From an uncultured Gammaproteobacteria bacterium (lineage in GTDB: Bacteria > Pseudomonadota > Gammaproteobacteria > GCA-002705445 > GCA-002716945), in contig CACEHM010000002.1 of NCBI GenBank assembly GCA_902559355.1, forward strand, positions 62,001 to 126,000: DNA of 64,000 nt, written 5' to 3'. Below the pieces are notes generated by a model, which worked only from the letters and a program-made list of their open reading frames with translations, had not been told where the DNA came from and searched no databases. Within the stretch, counting starts at the first letter, position 1; each line of letters opens with the position of its first letter. Positions 1-8,925 of this stretch are shown one piece after another. Both the position numbers and the translations under genes were made by a program.

Positions 1-243
1 ACCTATCAGTTCACCTTTAATATAAAGCTGAGGGAAAGTTGGCCAGTCAGCAAAGTTTGGAAGTTCTTGCATGATTTCTGAATCCAAAATTACATTAACA
101 TACGAAAATTCTTTACCACAACTTTTCAGGGCTTCAACTGTCCTGGATGAAAATCCACACATTGGCATTTGAGGTGTACCTTTCATATAGATTATTACTG
201 GACTCTCTTCTACTTGTTTTTTAATTCTTTCTAATGCTGACAT
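1..243 (-). CDS. grxD: Monothiol glutaredoxin GrxD (3' part beyond window edge)
   Basis: Partial gene: the first 81 codons are visible and the rest lies left of base 1. The protein begins MSALERIKKQVEESPVIIYM and carries the CGFS active site of monothiol (Grx4-type) glutaredoxins, followed by the WPTFPQLYIKGELIG segment of the glutathione/Fe-S binding site. Family members bind a bridging [2Fe-2S] cluster with glutathione and take part in Fe-S cluster trafficking in the cytoplasm. A clear AGGAG ribosome site lies just upstream of the ATG at 243. It follows asnB on the same strand after 35 bases, so the two may be cotranscribed. Confidence 0.93.
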   Translation of the reverse strand, partial: MSALERIKKQVEESPVIIYMKGTPQMPMCGFSSRTVEALKSCGKEFSYVNVILDSEIMQELPNFADWPTFPQLYIKGELIG

Positions 244-278
244 ACTATCTCCTTTATTGAATTATATAACTAGAATGA

Positions 279-2045
279 TCATACATCAACGTTAAGTTGT
301 AACCACCTTTCTAGTAGGGTAAAGTGCCAAAGCTCATTACCATTTAATTTTGTAAAATTATCATTAGGACTTGCGATTAATTTATCAATATATTTTCTAT
401 TATAGATATTTCTTTCTAAAGCAGCATCACTACACAGAATATTCTTACAATAATCATAAAATCTGTTTTTAATTATCTTGAGTGGAGGTACTGGAAAATA
501 GAACTTATCTCTATAAATTACTTCATTTTTAAGGTACTTCTCTGATAGTTTTTTTAAATAATATTTATTTATTTTATTTATTTTATTTTCGCTTTTTACA
601 GATAACATAAATTTAATTAAATCTATATCTAGGAAAGGCACTCTTGCCTCTAATGCATGAGACATAGTCATATTATCAACCCTTTTAACAGGATCATCTA
701 TTATGAGTGTAGACAGCTCTAATCTTAATACTTTATCAAGTACAGGTAAGTCTTGGTCCATTTCTTTAAATTTATTATTGATCTCATTGAATACATTATT
801 AGTACTTATATATTTTTTATTTATTGCATTACAATAATTTTCAAATGTCCTATCGAAATAATACTTAGATAATATCTCTGTATCATTTCTGCCTTGATCT
901 CTCATTATTTGTTCATACCAAAAATAACCTCCGAATACCTCATCTGCTCCTTGACCACTTAATACAACCTTGTTTGACAATGAAACATTCTTTGCTAACA
1001 AGAAAAAAGCTGATGAATCCTGACTGACCATAGGCTCACTCATATTAGATATAACTGTGTCTAGATTATGATATAAATCATCATTGGATATATTATATTT
1101 ATTATGTGACGTTTTAAAATCATCCGCTATTAAATCTGAATAATAAAATTCATTACCAATCTCATTATTTATCGTATTAAACCCAATTGAGTAAGTATTT
1201 AATTCTTCCTTATACTTTTTTGAAATTGCAGTAATTAGACTTGAGTCTAGTCCTCCTGATAACAATATTCCAACTGGAACATCTGCAATATTTAATCTTT
1301 TTTCTACAGCACTATTCAGAAGAACATCAATATTATTGATAATTTCATCATCAGTATATTTTTTTAGTTCGACATTATTGACATCAAAATATTTATGAAG
1401 GTGAGTCTCGCCTGATTTAGTTACATTAAGAGTATGTCCTGGTTCCAATTTTTTTATGCCGTCAATAATTGTATGTGGAGCAGGTACCATAGAATGAATC
1501 GTAAACTGATAGTTCAGGGCGATTGGATTTATTTCAATCTTACTTTTACTACTTAAAATACCTTTCATAGATGACGAGAATACTAACTCACTATTATTTA
1601 TAGAATAATAGAGAGGCTTTATACCTATTCTATCCCTCGCTAAAAAAATATTCTTCTTAGTTAAGTTGTATATGCAAAAGGAAAAAACACCATCATAATG
1701 GTCTACACATTTATCCCCATACTCAATATATGATCTAATTACAACTTCAGTATCACCTGTTGATTTAAAGATATGCCCCTTAGCAATTAGTTTCTCCCTG
1801 ATATCCTTATAGTTATAGATAATGCCATTGAACACGATCACATAATTTTCTACGACCATAGGCTGATTAGACTTATCTGAAGTATCAATAATCGATAATC
1901 TATGATGACCAAGAAATATATCTGTGTTTTTGAATGTTCCTTTTGAGTCTCTTCCTCTATTTGAGATTGAGCTCATTAGATTAGTCAACTTTACATCATT
2001 AAAGGATTTTCCATTAAATTTGAATTCACCACAAATTCCACACAT
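279..2045 (-). CDS. asnB: Asparagine synthetase (glutamine-hydrolysing)
   Basis: Converts aspartate, glutamine and ATP to asparagine and glutamate. The start at 2045 is chosen because it yields MCGICG: Cys2 becomes the N-terminal nucleophile of the glutaminase domain after Met removal. An upstream in-frame ATG at 2108 would bury that Cys and is rejected. The glutaminase domain spans about residues 2-200 (RGRDSKG, FNGIIYNY, GDTEVV motifs). The synthetase domain carries the PP-loop SGGLDSS near residue 263. The 588-residue length is normal for the AsnB/AsnO group; many members of this group sit in polysaccharide clusters, but no such genes are seen here. GGAG lies about 13 bases upstream of the ATG. 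It diverges from the small membrane protein at 2129. Confidence 0.93.
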   Translation of the reverse strand: MCGICGEFKFNGKSFNDVKLTNLMSSISNRGRDSKGTFKNTDIFLGHHRLSIIDTSDKSNQPMVVENYVIVFNGIIYNYKDIREKLIAKGHIFKSTGDTEVVIRSYIEYGDKCVDHYDGVFSFCIYNLTKKNIFLARDRIGIKPLYYSINNSELVFSSSMKGILSSKSKIEINPIALNYQFTIHSMVPAPHTIIDGIKKLEPGHTLNVTKSGETHLHKYFDVNNVELKKYTDDEIINNIDVLLNSAVEKRLNIADVPVGILLSGGLDSSLITAISKKYKEELNTYSIGFNTINNEIGNEFYYSDLIADDFKTSHNKYNISNDDLYHNLDTVISNMSEPMVSQDSSAFFLLAKNVSLSNKVVLSGQGADEVFGGYFWYEQIMRDQGRNDTEILSKYYFDRTFENYCNAINKKYISTNNVFNEINNKFKEMDQDLPVLDKVLRLELSTLIIDDPVKRVDNMTMSHALEARVPFLDIDLIKFMLSVKSENKINKINKYYLKKLSEKYLKNEVIYRDKFYFPVPPLKIIKNRFYDYCKNILCSDAALERNIYNRKYIDKLIASPNDNFTKLNGNELWHFTLLERWLQLNVDV

Positions 2046-2128
2046 AATTGAGTTGCATCTCCTGTAGATTAAATATACTACTTCATTTATTATTAAACAT
2101 AATTTCAATCAACAAATGAGGCATATAT

Positions 2129-2746
2129 ATGAATCCTTTATTATCAATAAAAGGTACTATAATTTCAGGTTTTCTACTAGCGGTAGTATTTATAATGATA
2201 CTGACAGACGGAGCTATTCCTATCGAAGCAGAAGGCTATATTAGATGGTTACATTATCTATCAGGGGTCACATGGATAGGTCTTTTGTACTATTTTAATT
2301 TTGTACAAGTTCCAGCAATGGCTAAGGCAACTGCAGATAAGGAGCCCGGACCTGCAGCAATAGGAAAATACGTAGCACCTTTAGCTTTGTTATGGTTCAG
2401 ATGGGGCGCGGTAGTAACATGGGTAACAGGAGCAGCTTACCTAGGGCACCATGGTCAATTCGTAGATGCATTCACATTTGCAGGAGGCTACAGCTCAGTA
2501 ATCGGTGCTGGTGCATGGCTAGGAACAATCATGTTATTTAATGTGTGGGTACTTATTTGGCCAAATCAACAAAAAGTACTAGGTTTAGTGGATGCGACAG
2601 CAGATGAAATTGCAAAAGCAAAGAAAACAGCTTTACTTGCTTCGAGAACTAATACTGCACTGAGCATACCAATGCTCTTGTTTATGGGAGGAGCACATCA
2701 TCCAGGTCTAGTATCATTAGCATCCTTAATAACATTTATTGCTTGA
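2129..2746 (+). CDS. Small membrane protein of the urate hydroxylase (PuuD) N-terminal family
   Basis: A 205-residue integral membrane protein with about five hydrophobic segments (roughly residues 10-28, 40-60, 84-106, 122-144 and 180-203). The segment GYIRWLHYLSGVTWIGLLYY, followed by FNFVQVP, resembles the membrane domain of bacterial urate hydroxylase PuuD (Urate_ox_N). PuuD proteins normally continue into a C-terminal cytochrome c domain; here there is no CxxCH and the protein stops after the membrane part. His residues in segment 2 (H42) and near H107/H108 and H191/H192 could bind heme, which is inference. GAGG sits 8 bases before the ATG. No purine-degradation gene is nearby, so a role in urate oxidation should not be assumed. 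Confidence 0.7.
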   Translation: MNPLLSIKGTIISGFLLAVVFIMILTDGAIPIEAEGYIRWLHYLSGVTWIGLLYYFNFVQVPAMAKATADKEPGPAAIGKYVAPLALLWFRWGAVVTWVTGAAYLGHHGQFVDAFTFAGGYSSVIGAGAWLGTIMLFNVWVLIWPNQQKVLGLVDATADEIAKAKKTALLASRTNTALSIPMLLFMGGAHHPGLVSLASLITFIA

Positions 2747-2748
2747 TC

Positions 2749-2781
2749 AAAAAAAACCTAACCTGTTTAACAGGTTAGGTT
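2749..2781 (-). terminator. Intrinsic terminator after the porin gene
   Basis: A near-perfect inverted repeat (arms AACCTAACCTGTT at 2755-2767 and AACAGGTTAGGTT at 2769-2781). Read on the minus strand, the hairpin is followed by eight T residues (A run 2749-2756 on the plus strand), so it terminates the porin transcript. On the plus strand the tail is only weakly T-rich, but the hairpin may also slow transcripts from the gene ending at 2746. Confidence 0.9.
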
Positions 2782-2805
2782 AATTTCTCATAATACTGAA
2801 CTAAA

Positions 2806-3867
2806 TTAAAACTTATGTGTTAGACCAAATCCAGAAGTACTTATATCAGTTCCATCTTGATCAAAATCTTGTTTAGTATAACCAATTGTAATATCTGAGT
2901 GTTTACTTAGATTAATCTTCGCAGAGATACTACGTGTATTATAATCTTGATTAGCTGCTCCCTCTGAGTCGCCTTCGGCAGCAACAAGTTGTAAATCAGT
3001 TGAGCCTATAGCGTAGTGAATACCAAAGGTTTCTATTTGACCATTAGTATTACTTGATGCTACGAAAGTATTTGCCACTTCAAGATCTTCAAGAGATGCA
3101 AATACGCCCATATTTGGCATTACTTTATAAGAAGCAAAGAATTTATCATTACTCTCACTATCGCCCCCAGAGACTTCATTATCATTATATGTTGCATATC
3201 CAAATGTTAAACCACTCATGACCATGTCTTTAAAAGTAATACCAAGAGAATAGTCTCCTCTGTCTGTATTTGTATTGTCATTAGCTGTATTATCTGTCGC
3301 TGCATACATAAACCCAAGTTCTATCGGGCCCATCATTGCATGATAAGCCATAGCACCTTCGAAGTTGCCAGCTATACCGCCTTGTCCTTGACTAAATCCA
3401 CCATGAGAGTTTAATGCGATAGCAGTATCCATATTGGTATCAAATTGCCCCATTGTTTTATATGGAGCTTCAAATGTACCAGCACCTATGTAACCTAAAG
3501 GTGTCATAAAGCCAAGATTACCTATATGCATATCAAATGTTTGACAGCCATTTGCATTATTAGTTCCACAGTTATTACCTGCACCACTTGTACCATCACC
3601 GATATCGAATTTATATTCTAAGTTTCCGACGATATTTCCAGATTTAATTTTAAGACCCAATCTACTTTTACCGCCACCATCATCTAATCTTTGAACTGAT
3701 CCCGATGTTTTATCATATCCTATGTATAATCTTCCATAGAAATGAACTCCGGAAGATGCCTTAGCTGAAGAAGCATGGTTATGTTCACCACCACTCATTG
3801 CTTGACCGCCAGCATAAGATAAAGATGAAAGGCCCATAAGTAGTACTAAACTTAATAGTTTTTTCAT
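2806..3867 (-). CDS. Outer-membrane porin (16-strand type family)
   Basis: A 353-residue secreted beta-barrel protein. Residues 1-19 form a Sec signal peptide (MKKLLSLVLLMGLSSLSYA), with cleavage expected before GGQAM. The body alternates short amphipathic strands with Gly/Asn/Asp-rich loops, including patterns such as HFYGRLYIGYD, SRLGLKIKSG and NLEYKFDIG that are typical of general porins. The C-terminal residue is Phe (GFGLTHKF), the usual BAM recognition signal. A single Cys pair (CGTNNANGC, around residues 99-108) could make a loop disulfide. The mature N terminus is His-containing (GGEHNHASS), which is unusual but of unknown meaning. AGGGG lies six bases before the ATG. Substrate cannot be told from sequence. 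It has its own terminator and diverges from argD. Confidence 0.88.
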   Translation of the reverse strand: MKKLLSLVLLMGLSSLSYAGGQAMSGGEHNHASSAKASSGVHFYGRLYIGYDKTSGSVQRLDDGGGKSRLGLKIKSGNIVGNLEYKFDIGDGTSGAGNNCGTNNANGCQTFDMHIGNLGFMTPLGYIGAGTFEAPYKTMGQFDTNMDTAIALNSHGGFSQGQGGIAGNFEGAMAYHAMMGPIELGFMYAATDNTANDNTNTDRGDYSLGITFKDMVMSGLTFGYATYNDNEVSGGDSESNDKFFASYKVMPNMGVFASLEDLEVANTFVASSNTNGQIETFGIHYAIGSTDLQLVAAEGDSEGAANQDYNTRSISAKINLSKHSDITIGYTKQDFDQDGTDISTSGFGLTHKF

Positions 3868-3882
3868 GTTTTCCCCTATTGT

Positions 3883-3938
3883 TTAACGTTAACATGACTA
3901 TAATAAGGGAAATTGCACCAAAAATACACATTAATGTG
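3883..3938. promoter_or_regulatory. Two palindromes in the porin-argD divergent intergenic region
   Basis: The 143-base gap between the porin and argD holds a perfect 10-bp palindrome TTAACGTTAA (3883-3892), close to the porin start codon, and a perfect 12-bp palindrome CACATTAATGTG (3927-3938) near its middle. Their placement suits operator sites for one or both divergent genes. Neither matches an ArgR box or another operator I can name, so the assignment as regulatory is inference. Confidence 0.4.
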
Positions 3939-4010
3939 CATCTTAAGTGAATTATCAGCTATATCTAGTATTCTTGATAATTTAATATAGAATACATTTT
4001 TCATGCGAAA

Positions 4011-5192
4011 ATGATGAATATGAAAAGTAATATAATGCCAACCTATAACAGAAAACCTGTTTCCTTTGTAAAAGGAGAGGGAGTTTATCTTTACGATAAT
4101 AAAGGGAAAAAATATCTAGATGCATTGTGTGGATTAGCGGTTACAAGTCTGGGGCACTCTAATCCAAAAATTACTGAAGCTATAAAAAAACAATCTCAAG
4201 AATTAATACACACATCAAATGCATTTCAAATTGATAGCCAAGAGAAGTTAGCAAAAAGACTATGCCAACTCACAGGAATGGAAAATTCCTTTTTTTGTAA
4301 CTCAGGTGCTGAGGCCGTTGAAGCAGCATTAAAAATAGCAAGAAAGTATGGCCACGACAGAGGTTATGAAAATCCAAAGATAGTTGTAATGTCAAATAGT
4401 TTCCATGGCAGGACAATGGGAGCAATGAGCGTAACATCTAACGAAGCTTCTCATCTAGCATTTGGACCTGTTTTAGAAGGGCTCGTAAGAGTAAAGTTTA
4501 ATGATATTAATGAGCTCAAAGAGGTCCTAACATCACATAAAGATATTGCTGCAATTCTATTGGAACCTATTCAAGGTGAAGGGGGTATCATTTCTTGTAG
4601 TGATGATTATATGAAAGAACTCAGTGATATGTGCATAGCTAACAAAATACTCCTTATGGCTGATGAAGTTCAATCTGGTTTTTGTAGAACAGGGAAATGG
4701 TTTAGTTATCAACATTTTAATGTATTACCTGATGTTGTCATGGTAGCAAAAGCACTTGGAAATGGTGTTCCGATAGGAGCTTGTCTAGCTAGAGGAGATG
4801 CAGCCAAAGTATTAAGCGCAGGTATGCATGGCTCAACATTTGGAGGAAATTATTTATCTACATCTGTCGGTTTATGTATTCTGGATATTATGAGAGATGA
4901 ACACATATGCAATCATGTGAGAGCAATAACTTCAACGATGAAAAATGCTGTACATTCAAAAATAAAAGATCTTAAAGCTGTATCAGATATTAGGATCTAT
5001 GGAATGATGATTGGTATAGAACTAGATTGCAACTGCACGGAACTAGTTGTGAAAGCATTAGAAAAAGGTTTAGTATTGAATGTAACCAAAGATAGAATAA
5101 TCAGATTACTTCCTCCTCTAATATGTGAAGAGCAACATATTTTGAATATTGTTGATATTATTGAACAGCTAATCAAAGAAAATTATGAATAA
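4011..5192 (+). CDS. argD: Acetylornithine aminotransferase
   Basis: PLP enzyme of arginine biosynthesis, turning N-acetylglutamate semialdehyde into N-acetylornithine; many homologues also serve lysine synthesis as succinyl-DAP aminotransferase. At 393 residues it has the usual length. Visible motifs are NSGAEAVEAALKIARKY, SFHGRTMGAMS, ADEVQSGFCRTGKW (with the PLP-ring Asp) and the Schiff-base lysine Lys247 in VAKALGNGVPIGA, followed by HGSTFGGN. There is no clear ribosome site; ATGs at 4011, 4014 and 4020 are all possible starts and the first is used. The last eight bases overlap argF, so the pair is translationally coupled. Confidence 0.92.
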   Translation: MMNMKSNIMPTYNRKPVSFVKGEGVYLYDNKGKKYLDALCGLAVTSLGHSNPKITEAIKKQSQELIHTSNAFQIDSQEKLAKRLCQLTGMENSFFCNSGAEAVEAALKIARKYGHDRGYENPKIVVMSNSFHGRTMGAMSVTSNEASHLAFGPVLEGLVRVKFNDINELKEVLTSHKDIAAILLEPIQGEGGIISCSDDYMKELSDMCIANKILLMADEVQSGFCRTGKWFSYQHFNVLPDVVMVAKALGNGVPIGACLARGDAAKVLSAGMHGSTFGGNYLSTSVGLCILDIMRDEHICNHVRAITSTMKNAVHSKIKDLKAVSDIRIYGMMIGIELDCNCTELVVKALEKGLVLNVTKDRIIRLLPPLICEEQHILNIVDIIEQLIKENYE

Positions 5193-6093
5193 AAGAGATT
5201 TCAAATCTTTAATAGATATAAATACTCAAGAATTCTTGAAGATTATTCAAAGAGCAATTGATTTTAAAGAACTAGATAAATTAAATAAAATACCTAGACC
5301 ATTCTTGAATAAGACATTAGCAATGATATTCAAGAAAAATTCTACTAGGACGAGAGTATCATTTGAAACTGCAATGTATAAGTTGGGCGGACATGCAATA
5401 TTTTTATCCGAAGATTCCTCTCAATTAAAAAGAGGTGAGGATATTTCTGACACTGCTCAAGTGCTTTCAGGTATGGTCGATTTAATTATGATGAGAACGA
5501 ATACTCATGATGAAATTAAGAAACTTGCAAAATTTTCCTCAGTTCCTGTAATTAATGGTTTATGTAACCTTTTTCATCCCTGTCAGTTACTAGCTGATAT
5601 GCAGACAGTAGCAGAGACAAAAGGAAATGATTTTTCCAAGATGACAATTGCATGGATTGGAGATGGCAACAACATGTGTAACTCTTATATCAATGCATCC
5701 AAGTTATTAAACTTTAAACTCAATATATCAACGCCAAACGGTTATGAACCTGATTCGTATACTCTTGAAAAATTTGGTGATAATGTCGAATTATGTGACA
5801 TCCCTGGTACTGCTGCTAATAATGCTGACATAGTAACTACGGATGTATGGACAAGTATGGGTGATGAACAAGAAAATGAAGAAAGAAAAAAAATATTCAA
5901 AAGTTACCAAGTAAATATGAATTTAATGTCAAAAGCTAAAAAAGATGCAATATTTTTACATTGTTTACCTGCGCATAGAGGTGAGGAGATTGACGATATC
6001 ATCCTTGATTCAGATTTTAGCGCTGTTTGGCAACAAGCTCATAATAGACTTTATAGTAGTATGGCTTTAATTGAATTTTTGTTATCTGACTAA
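5185..6093 (+). CDS. argF: Ornithine carbamoyltransferase
   Basis: Makes citrulline from ornithine and carbamoyl phosphate (supplied by CarAB, also in this window). The carbamoyl-phosphate motif STRTR (in KKNSTRTRVSFE), the HPCQLLAD motif and the ornithine-binding HCLPAHRGEE motif with its catalytic Cys are all intact. Length 302 residues, as in compact anabolic enzymes of the family. It overlaps argD by eight bases and converges on the ptsI gene with only two bases between stop codons. Confidence 0.95.
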   Translation: MNKRDFKSLIDINTQEFLKIIQRAIDFKELDKLNKIPRPFLNKTLAMIFKKNSTRTRVSFETAMYKLGGHAIFLSEDSSQLKRGEDISDTAQVLSGMVDLIMMRTNTHDEIKKLAKFSSVPVINGLCNLFHPCQLLADMQTVAETKGNDFSKMTIAWIGDGNNMCNSYINASKLLNFKLNISTPNGYEPDSYTLEKFGDNVELCDIPGTAANNADIVTTDVWTSMGDEQENEERKKIFKSYQVNMNLMSKAKKDAIFLHCLPAHRGEEIDDIILDSDFSAVWQQAHNRLYSSMALIEFLLSD

Positions 6094-6095
6094 GA

Positions 6096-7814
6096 CTAAA
6101 GATTACTTATTAACTTTTCTCTTAGTAATCTATCATTAGATTTTAAAATTGCATTAACTTTCTTCTTAATTTTATTAATATTACTATTTAGGATAATATC
6201 TTTTACCTCAGGTATTGCTTGAGGATGCATACTAAAAGATTCTAATCCAAGACCTAGAAGTAACTTTGTATATGATTTTTCTCCTGCCATTTCACCGCAA
6301 ACAGTTACATCTATACTAGATTTATTACATGATTCAATAACTTTTTTTATTAAAGACAATACTGCTGGATTAGTAGGATCATATAGACTCGATACTTCAT
6401 CATCAATTCGATCTATTGCAAGCGTATATTGAATCAAATCATTTGTACCAATAGACATGAAATCTACATGTTTAGCTAGCTCATCAGCTTGTAATGCACA
6501 TGCAGGAACTTCAATCATAATTCCAAGTTCATATTTATTTGTGAATTTCTTTCTTTCTTTTTTCAATTCTAATTTTGCATTATTTATTAATTCTTTTGTT
6601 TTGATAATTTCATTGAGGGATGTGATCATGGGTATCAATATCCTTAATGAATTATTATATCCAGCTCTCAACATAGCTTTGATTTGGGTCTGAAATATAT
6701 TTTTTTCAGCAAGACTATATCTTATTCCTCTGAGTCCAAGTGCAGGGTTTTTGGCTATATCTCCAACTTTTATGTTTTCAGATACTTCTTTGTCTGAACC
6801 AATGTCTAGTGTTCTTAGTGTGACCGGCTTATTTTTCATTGCTTTGAAAACTTTCGTATAAACAGACATTTGTTCTTTTTCTGATGGAAGATCACTTCTA
6901 TTCATATATAAATATTCAGTTCGATATAATCCTATTCCATCACAATCACTATTTAAAAACTTTACTTCGTCTGATAATTCTAAATTAGACATAATATTTA
7001 TTTTTATTCCATCATCAGTAAGTGACTTTTTCTTTAAAACTTTCCTTAAATTTTTTTGTAATGAATATCTGTGTGATTGAATACCTTCAAAATATTCAAG
7101 TTCAAATTGGTCTGGATTGACAATAATAATTTCGTTATCTAAATCCATAATAATATCATCATTATTATGAATTATTTCTTTTGATGATTCTGCTTTAACT
7201 ATCATTGGTAAAGAAAGACTTTTACTTAATATTGCAGTATGAGACGATTTACTACCATGGGATGTTATTACGCCCGAACCTTGCTTTTGATAAATATCAA
7301 TAACATCTTTTGGTGTTATTTCATCAGTAACAACAACCTTATTTTCTAAACTAATCTTACTATATATGTCCTCTTTTTTATCCGAGTGTAGAAGATCTAG
7401 TAAGCTTATTACCATTTGTTTTATATCTATTAATCTTTCCTTTATATATTTATCTTTAATATCATCAAAAGATTTTTTAATACTCTTATATTCGATTGCA
7501 ATTGCCCAATTTGCTGTATACAAATTATTTTCAATCATTTCAATAATATGTGCCTGGAAATCTTGATCTTCAATAAAGAACAATTGCGTATCCATAAGTT
7601 TAGCCATTGGCAAATTATCTTTAATTTTTTCTTTAGACTTCTTGTACTCTTCCTTGATACTAGCTAGCGATTTTAGAAATCTTTTAGTTTCAATTTTTAC
7701 TTGAGATTTTTTGATAAAAGACGGCGCATAGTTAATATCATCTTTACTAATTAAAATTGCTTTTCCTATGCATATGCCTGTGGATACACTTAACCCTTTA
7801 ATAATTATGCTCAT
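6096..7814 (-). CDS. ptsI: PTS enzyme I (phosphoenolpyruvate-protein phosphotransferase)
   Basis: Transfers phosphate from PEP to HPr. The 572-residue length equals classical enzyme I, and there is no N-terminal GAF domain, so this is PtsI rather than the nitrogen-type PtsP. The swivelling-domain His192 sits in SSHTAILSKSLSLPM. The PEP-binding barrel shows GLYRTEYLYM, GTNDLIQYTLAIDR and VCGEMAG. It is the last gene of the long minus-strand run and overlaps ptsH by four bases. No EIIB or EIIC permease is encoded nearby, so its acceptors here are HPr and, through it, the two EIIA proteins upstream; this implies a regulatory rather than sugar-importing relay. Confidence 0.92.
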   Translation of the reverse strand: MSIIIKGLSVSTGICIGKAILISKDDINYAPSFIKKSQVKIETKRFLKSLASIKEEYKKSKEKIKDNLPMAKLMDTQLFFIEDQDFQAHIIEMIENNLYTANWAIAIEYKSIKKSFDDIKDKYIKERLIDIKQMVISLLDLLHSDKKEDIYSKISLENKVVVTDEITPKDVIDIYQKQGSGVITSHGSKSSHTAILSKSLSLPMIVKAESSKEIIHNNDDIIMDLDNEIIIVNPDQFELEYFEGIQSHRYSLQKNLRKVLKKKSLTDDGIKINIMSNLELSDEVKFLNSDCDGIGLYRTEYLYMNRSDLPSEKEQMSVYTKVFKAMKNKPVTLRTLDIGSDKEVSENIKVGDIAKNPALGLRGIRYSLAEKNIFQTQIKAMLRAGYNNSLRILIPMITSLNEIIKTKELINNAKLELKKERKKFTNKYELGIMIEVPACALQADELAKHVDFMSIGTNDLIQYTLAIDRIDDEVSSLYDPTNPAVLSLIKKVIESCNKSSIDVTVCGEMAGEKSYTKLLLGLGLESFSMHPQAIPEVKDIILNSNINKIKKKVNAILKSNDRLLREKLISNL

Positions 7815-8080
7815 AAATCTTCATCAAATTTATTTTGAAATAGTTTTTCTATAGAAATCATTGCTTGAATTTCATCATTACCTTCAACAGTGATATTTAT
7901 AATAGAGTCTCTTGAAGCAGACAGCATAAGTATTTTCATTATACTTCTAGCATCTGCCTGTTTGTCATCTTTTACAAGAGTAATGTCAGATACGAATTTA
8001 TTTGCTATGAAAACCAATTTTGCAGCTGCTCTTGCATGAAGCCCAAGTTTGTTTAATACTTGTAAATCTTTAGTAATCAT
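7811..8080 (-). CDS. ptsH: Phosphocarrier protein HPr
   Basis: An 89-residue HPr-fold protein. The phosphorylated His15 is in LGLHARAAAKLV and the regulatory serine position Ser46 is kept in ADARSIMKILML. HPr relays phosphate from enzyme I to EIIA domains in the cytoplasm. Conservation of Ser46 would allow control by an HPr kinase, but no hprK is seen here. It overlaps ptsI by four bases and follows the EIIA gene after four bases. Confidence 0.93.
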   Translation of the reverse strand: MITKDLQVLNKLGLHARAAAKLVFIANKFVSDITLVKDDKQADARSIMKILMLSASRDSIINITVEGNDEIQAMISIEKLFQNKFDEDL

Positions 8081-8084
8081 ATTT

Positions 8085-8465
8085 CTATAGATTCATGATA
8101 CCGTCAATACCTCCCTCGATTGCTTTTTCAGCAAGATTTTCAAGGGAATATTTAGGGTAGTTAAAAACATTTAAAATCATTGATAAATTCAATCCTGCTA
8201 CAACTCTAATCTTCTGATGTTTAATAGATTTAGCAATATTAGATGGAGTAGTTCCAATTATATCTGTTAAAACTAAAACTCCCTTTCCTTTATCTAAAAA
8301 ATTGACATATTTTTGACCTAGTTGGATTACATCATTAGGTTGATCAAAATTATCAACCGATAATAACTCAACGCGAAAAGGATTATTTCCATATACAGAA
8401 GTCGCAGTAAGCAGCATTTGCTTTCCAATATCACTATGGGTAATTATCAATATACCTACGTTCAT
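8085..8465 (-). CDS. PTS EIIA domain of the mannose/fructose family, stand-alone
   Basis: A single EIIA-Man-type domain of 126 residues. The N terminus MNVGILIITHSDIG places the phosphorylatable His at position 10, as in the EIIA-Man family. No EIIB, EIIC or EIID partner is fused or adjacent. In betaproteobacteria a similar lone EIIA-Man lies beside ptsH-ptsI and has a regulatory role; here that trio is joined to ptsN and rpoN. It directly abuts ptsN. Confidence 0.88.
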   Translation of the reverse strand: MNVGILIITHSDIGKQMLLTATSVYGNNPFRVELLSVDNFDQPNDVIQLGQKYVNFLDKGKGVLVLTDIIGTTPSNIAKSIKHQKIRVVAGLNLSMILNVFNYPKYSLENLAEKAIEGGIDGIMNL

Positions 8466-8924
8466 CTATATAAATATCAAGTCAGTTGATTCCAAACAAT
8501 TTAATATTTCTTCACTATTTCTGGCGCTTCGCAGCTTTTTCCTATTTGATATTTTATCAAGGATCTCGCTTAAACATGCCAACAGAGTAAGATGATTTTC
8601 TGTCTCTTCAGTAGGCACAATTAAACAAACAACAATATCTACATCAAGGCTATCAATATTATCAAAGTCAATTGGGTTATCTAGTATAATTACTGAAACA
8701 AATGGATGATTAATGCCTTTAATTCTTGCATGAGGTATAGCTACGCCATTGCCAACTGATGTAGATCCTAATTTTTCTCTTTCGTATAAACCAGCAAATA
8801 TCTCGTCAGTACTAATCCCAGAAGACTTACTTAATAATAAAGACAATCTTTGTAATATACTTTTTTTAGTTCTACAGTCATCATTTATGCTTATTTGAGA
8901 GTCATCTAGTTTAATATTTATCAT
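8466..8924 (-). CDS. ptsN: Nitrogen regulatory EIIA protein PtsN
   Basis: A 152-residue EIIA-Ntr (fructose-type EIIA fold) with the active His65 in GVAIPHARIKG. In other proteobacteria its phosphorylation state controls potassium transport, sensor kinases and other cytoplasmic targets. It lies one base after rpoN; in enteric bacteria hpf stands between these two genes and rapZ and npr follow, all three being absent here. The partner HPr and enzyme I are encoded two and three genes downstream. Confidence 0.92.
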   Translation of the reverse strand: MINIKLDDSQISINDDCRTKKSILQRLSLLLSKSSGISTDEIFAGLYEREKLGSTSVGNGVAIPHARIKGINHPFVSVIILDNPIDFDNIDSLDVDIVVCLIVPTEETENHLTLLACLSEILDKISNRKKLRSARNSEEILNCLESTDLIFI

Positions 8925-8925
8925 T

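Noticed and set aside
2046-2108. N-terminal extension of asnB starting at 2108
   Set aside because: It would place 21 residues before MCGICG and remove the essential N-terminal Cys nucleophile; the start at 2045 also has a ribosome site.
3868-4010. Sigma-54 (-24/-12) promoter in the porin/argD gap because rpoN is nearby
   Set aside because: TTGCACC and TGGTGCAA segments lack the required GG-N10-GC spacing.
3868-4010. ArgR box upstream of argD
   Set aside because: TGAAT and ATTC segments occur but are too far apart for the 18-bp ArgR site.
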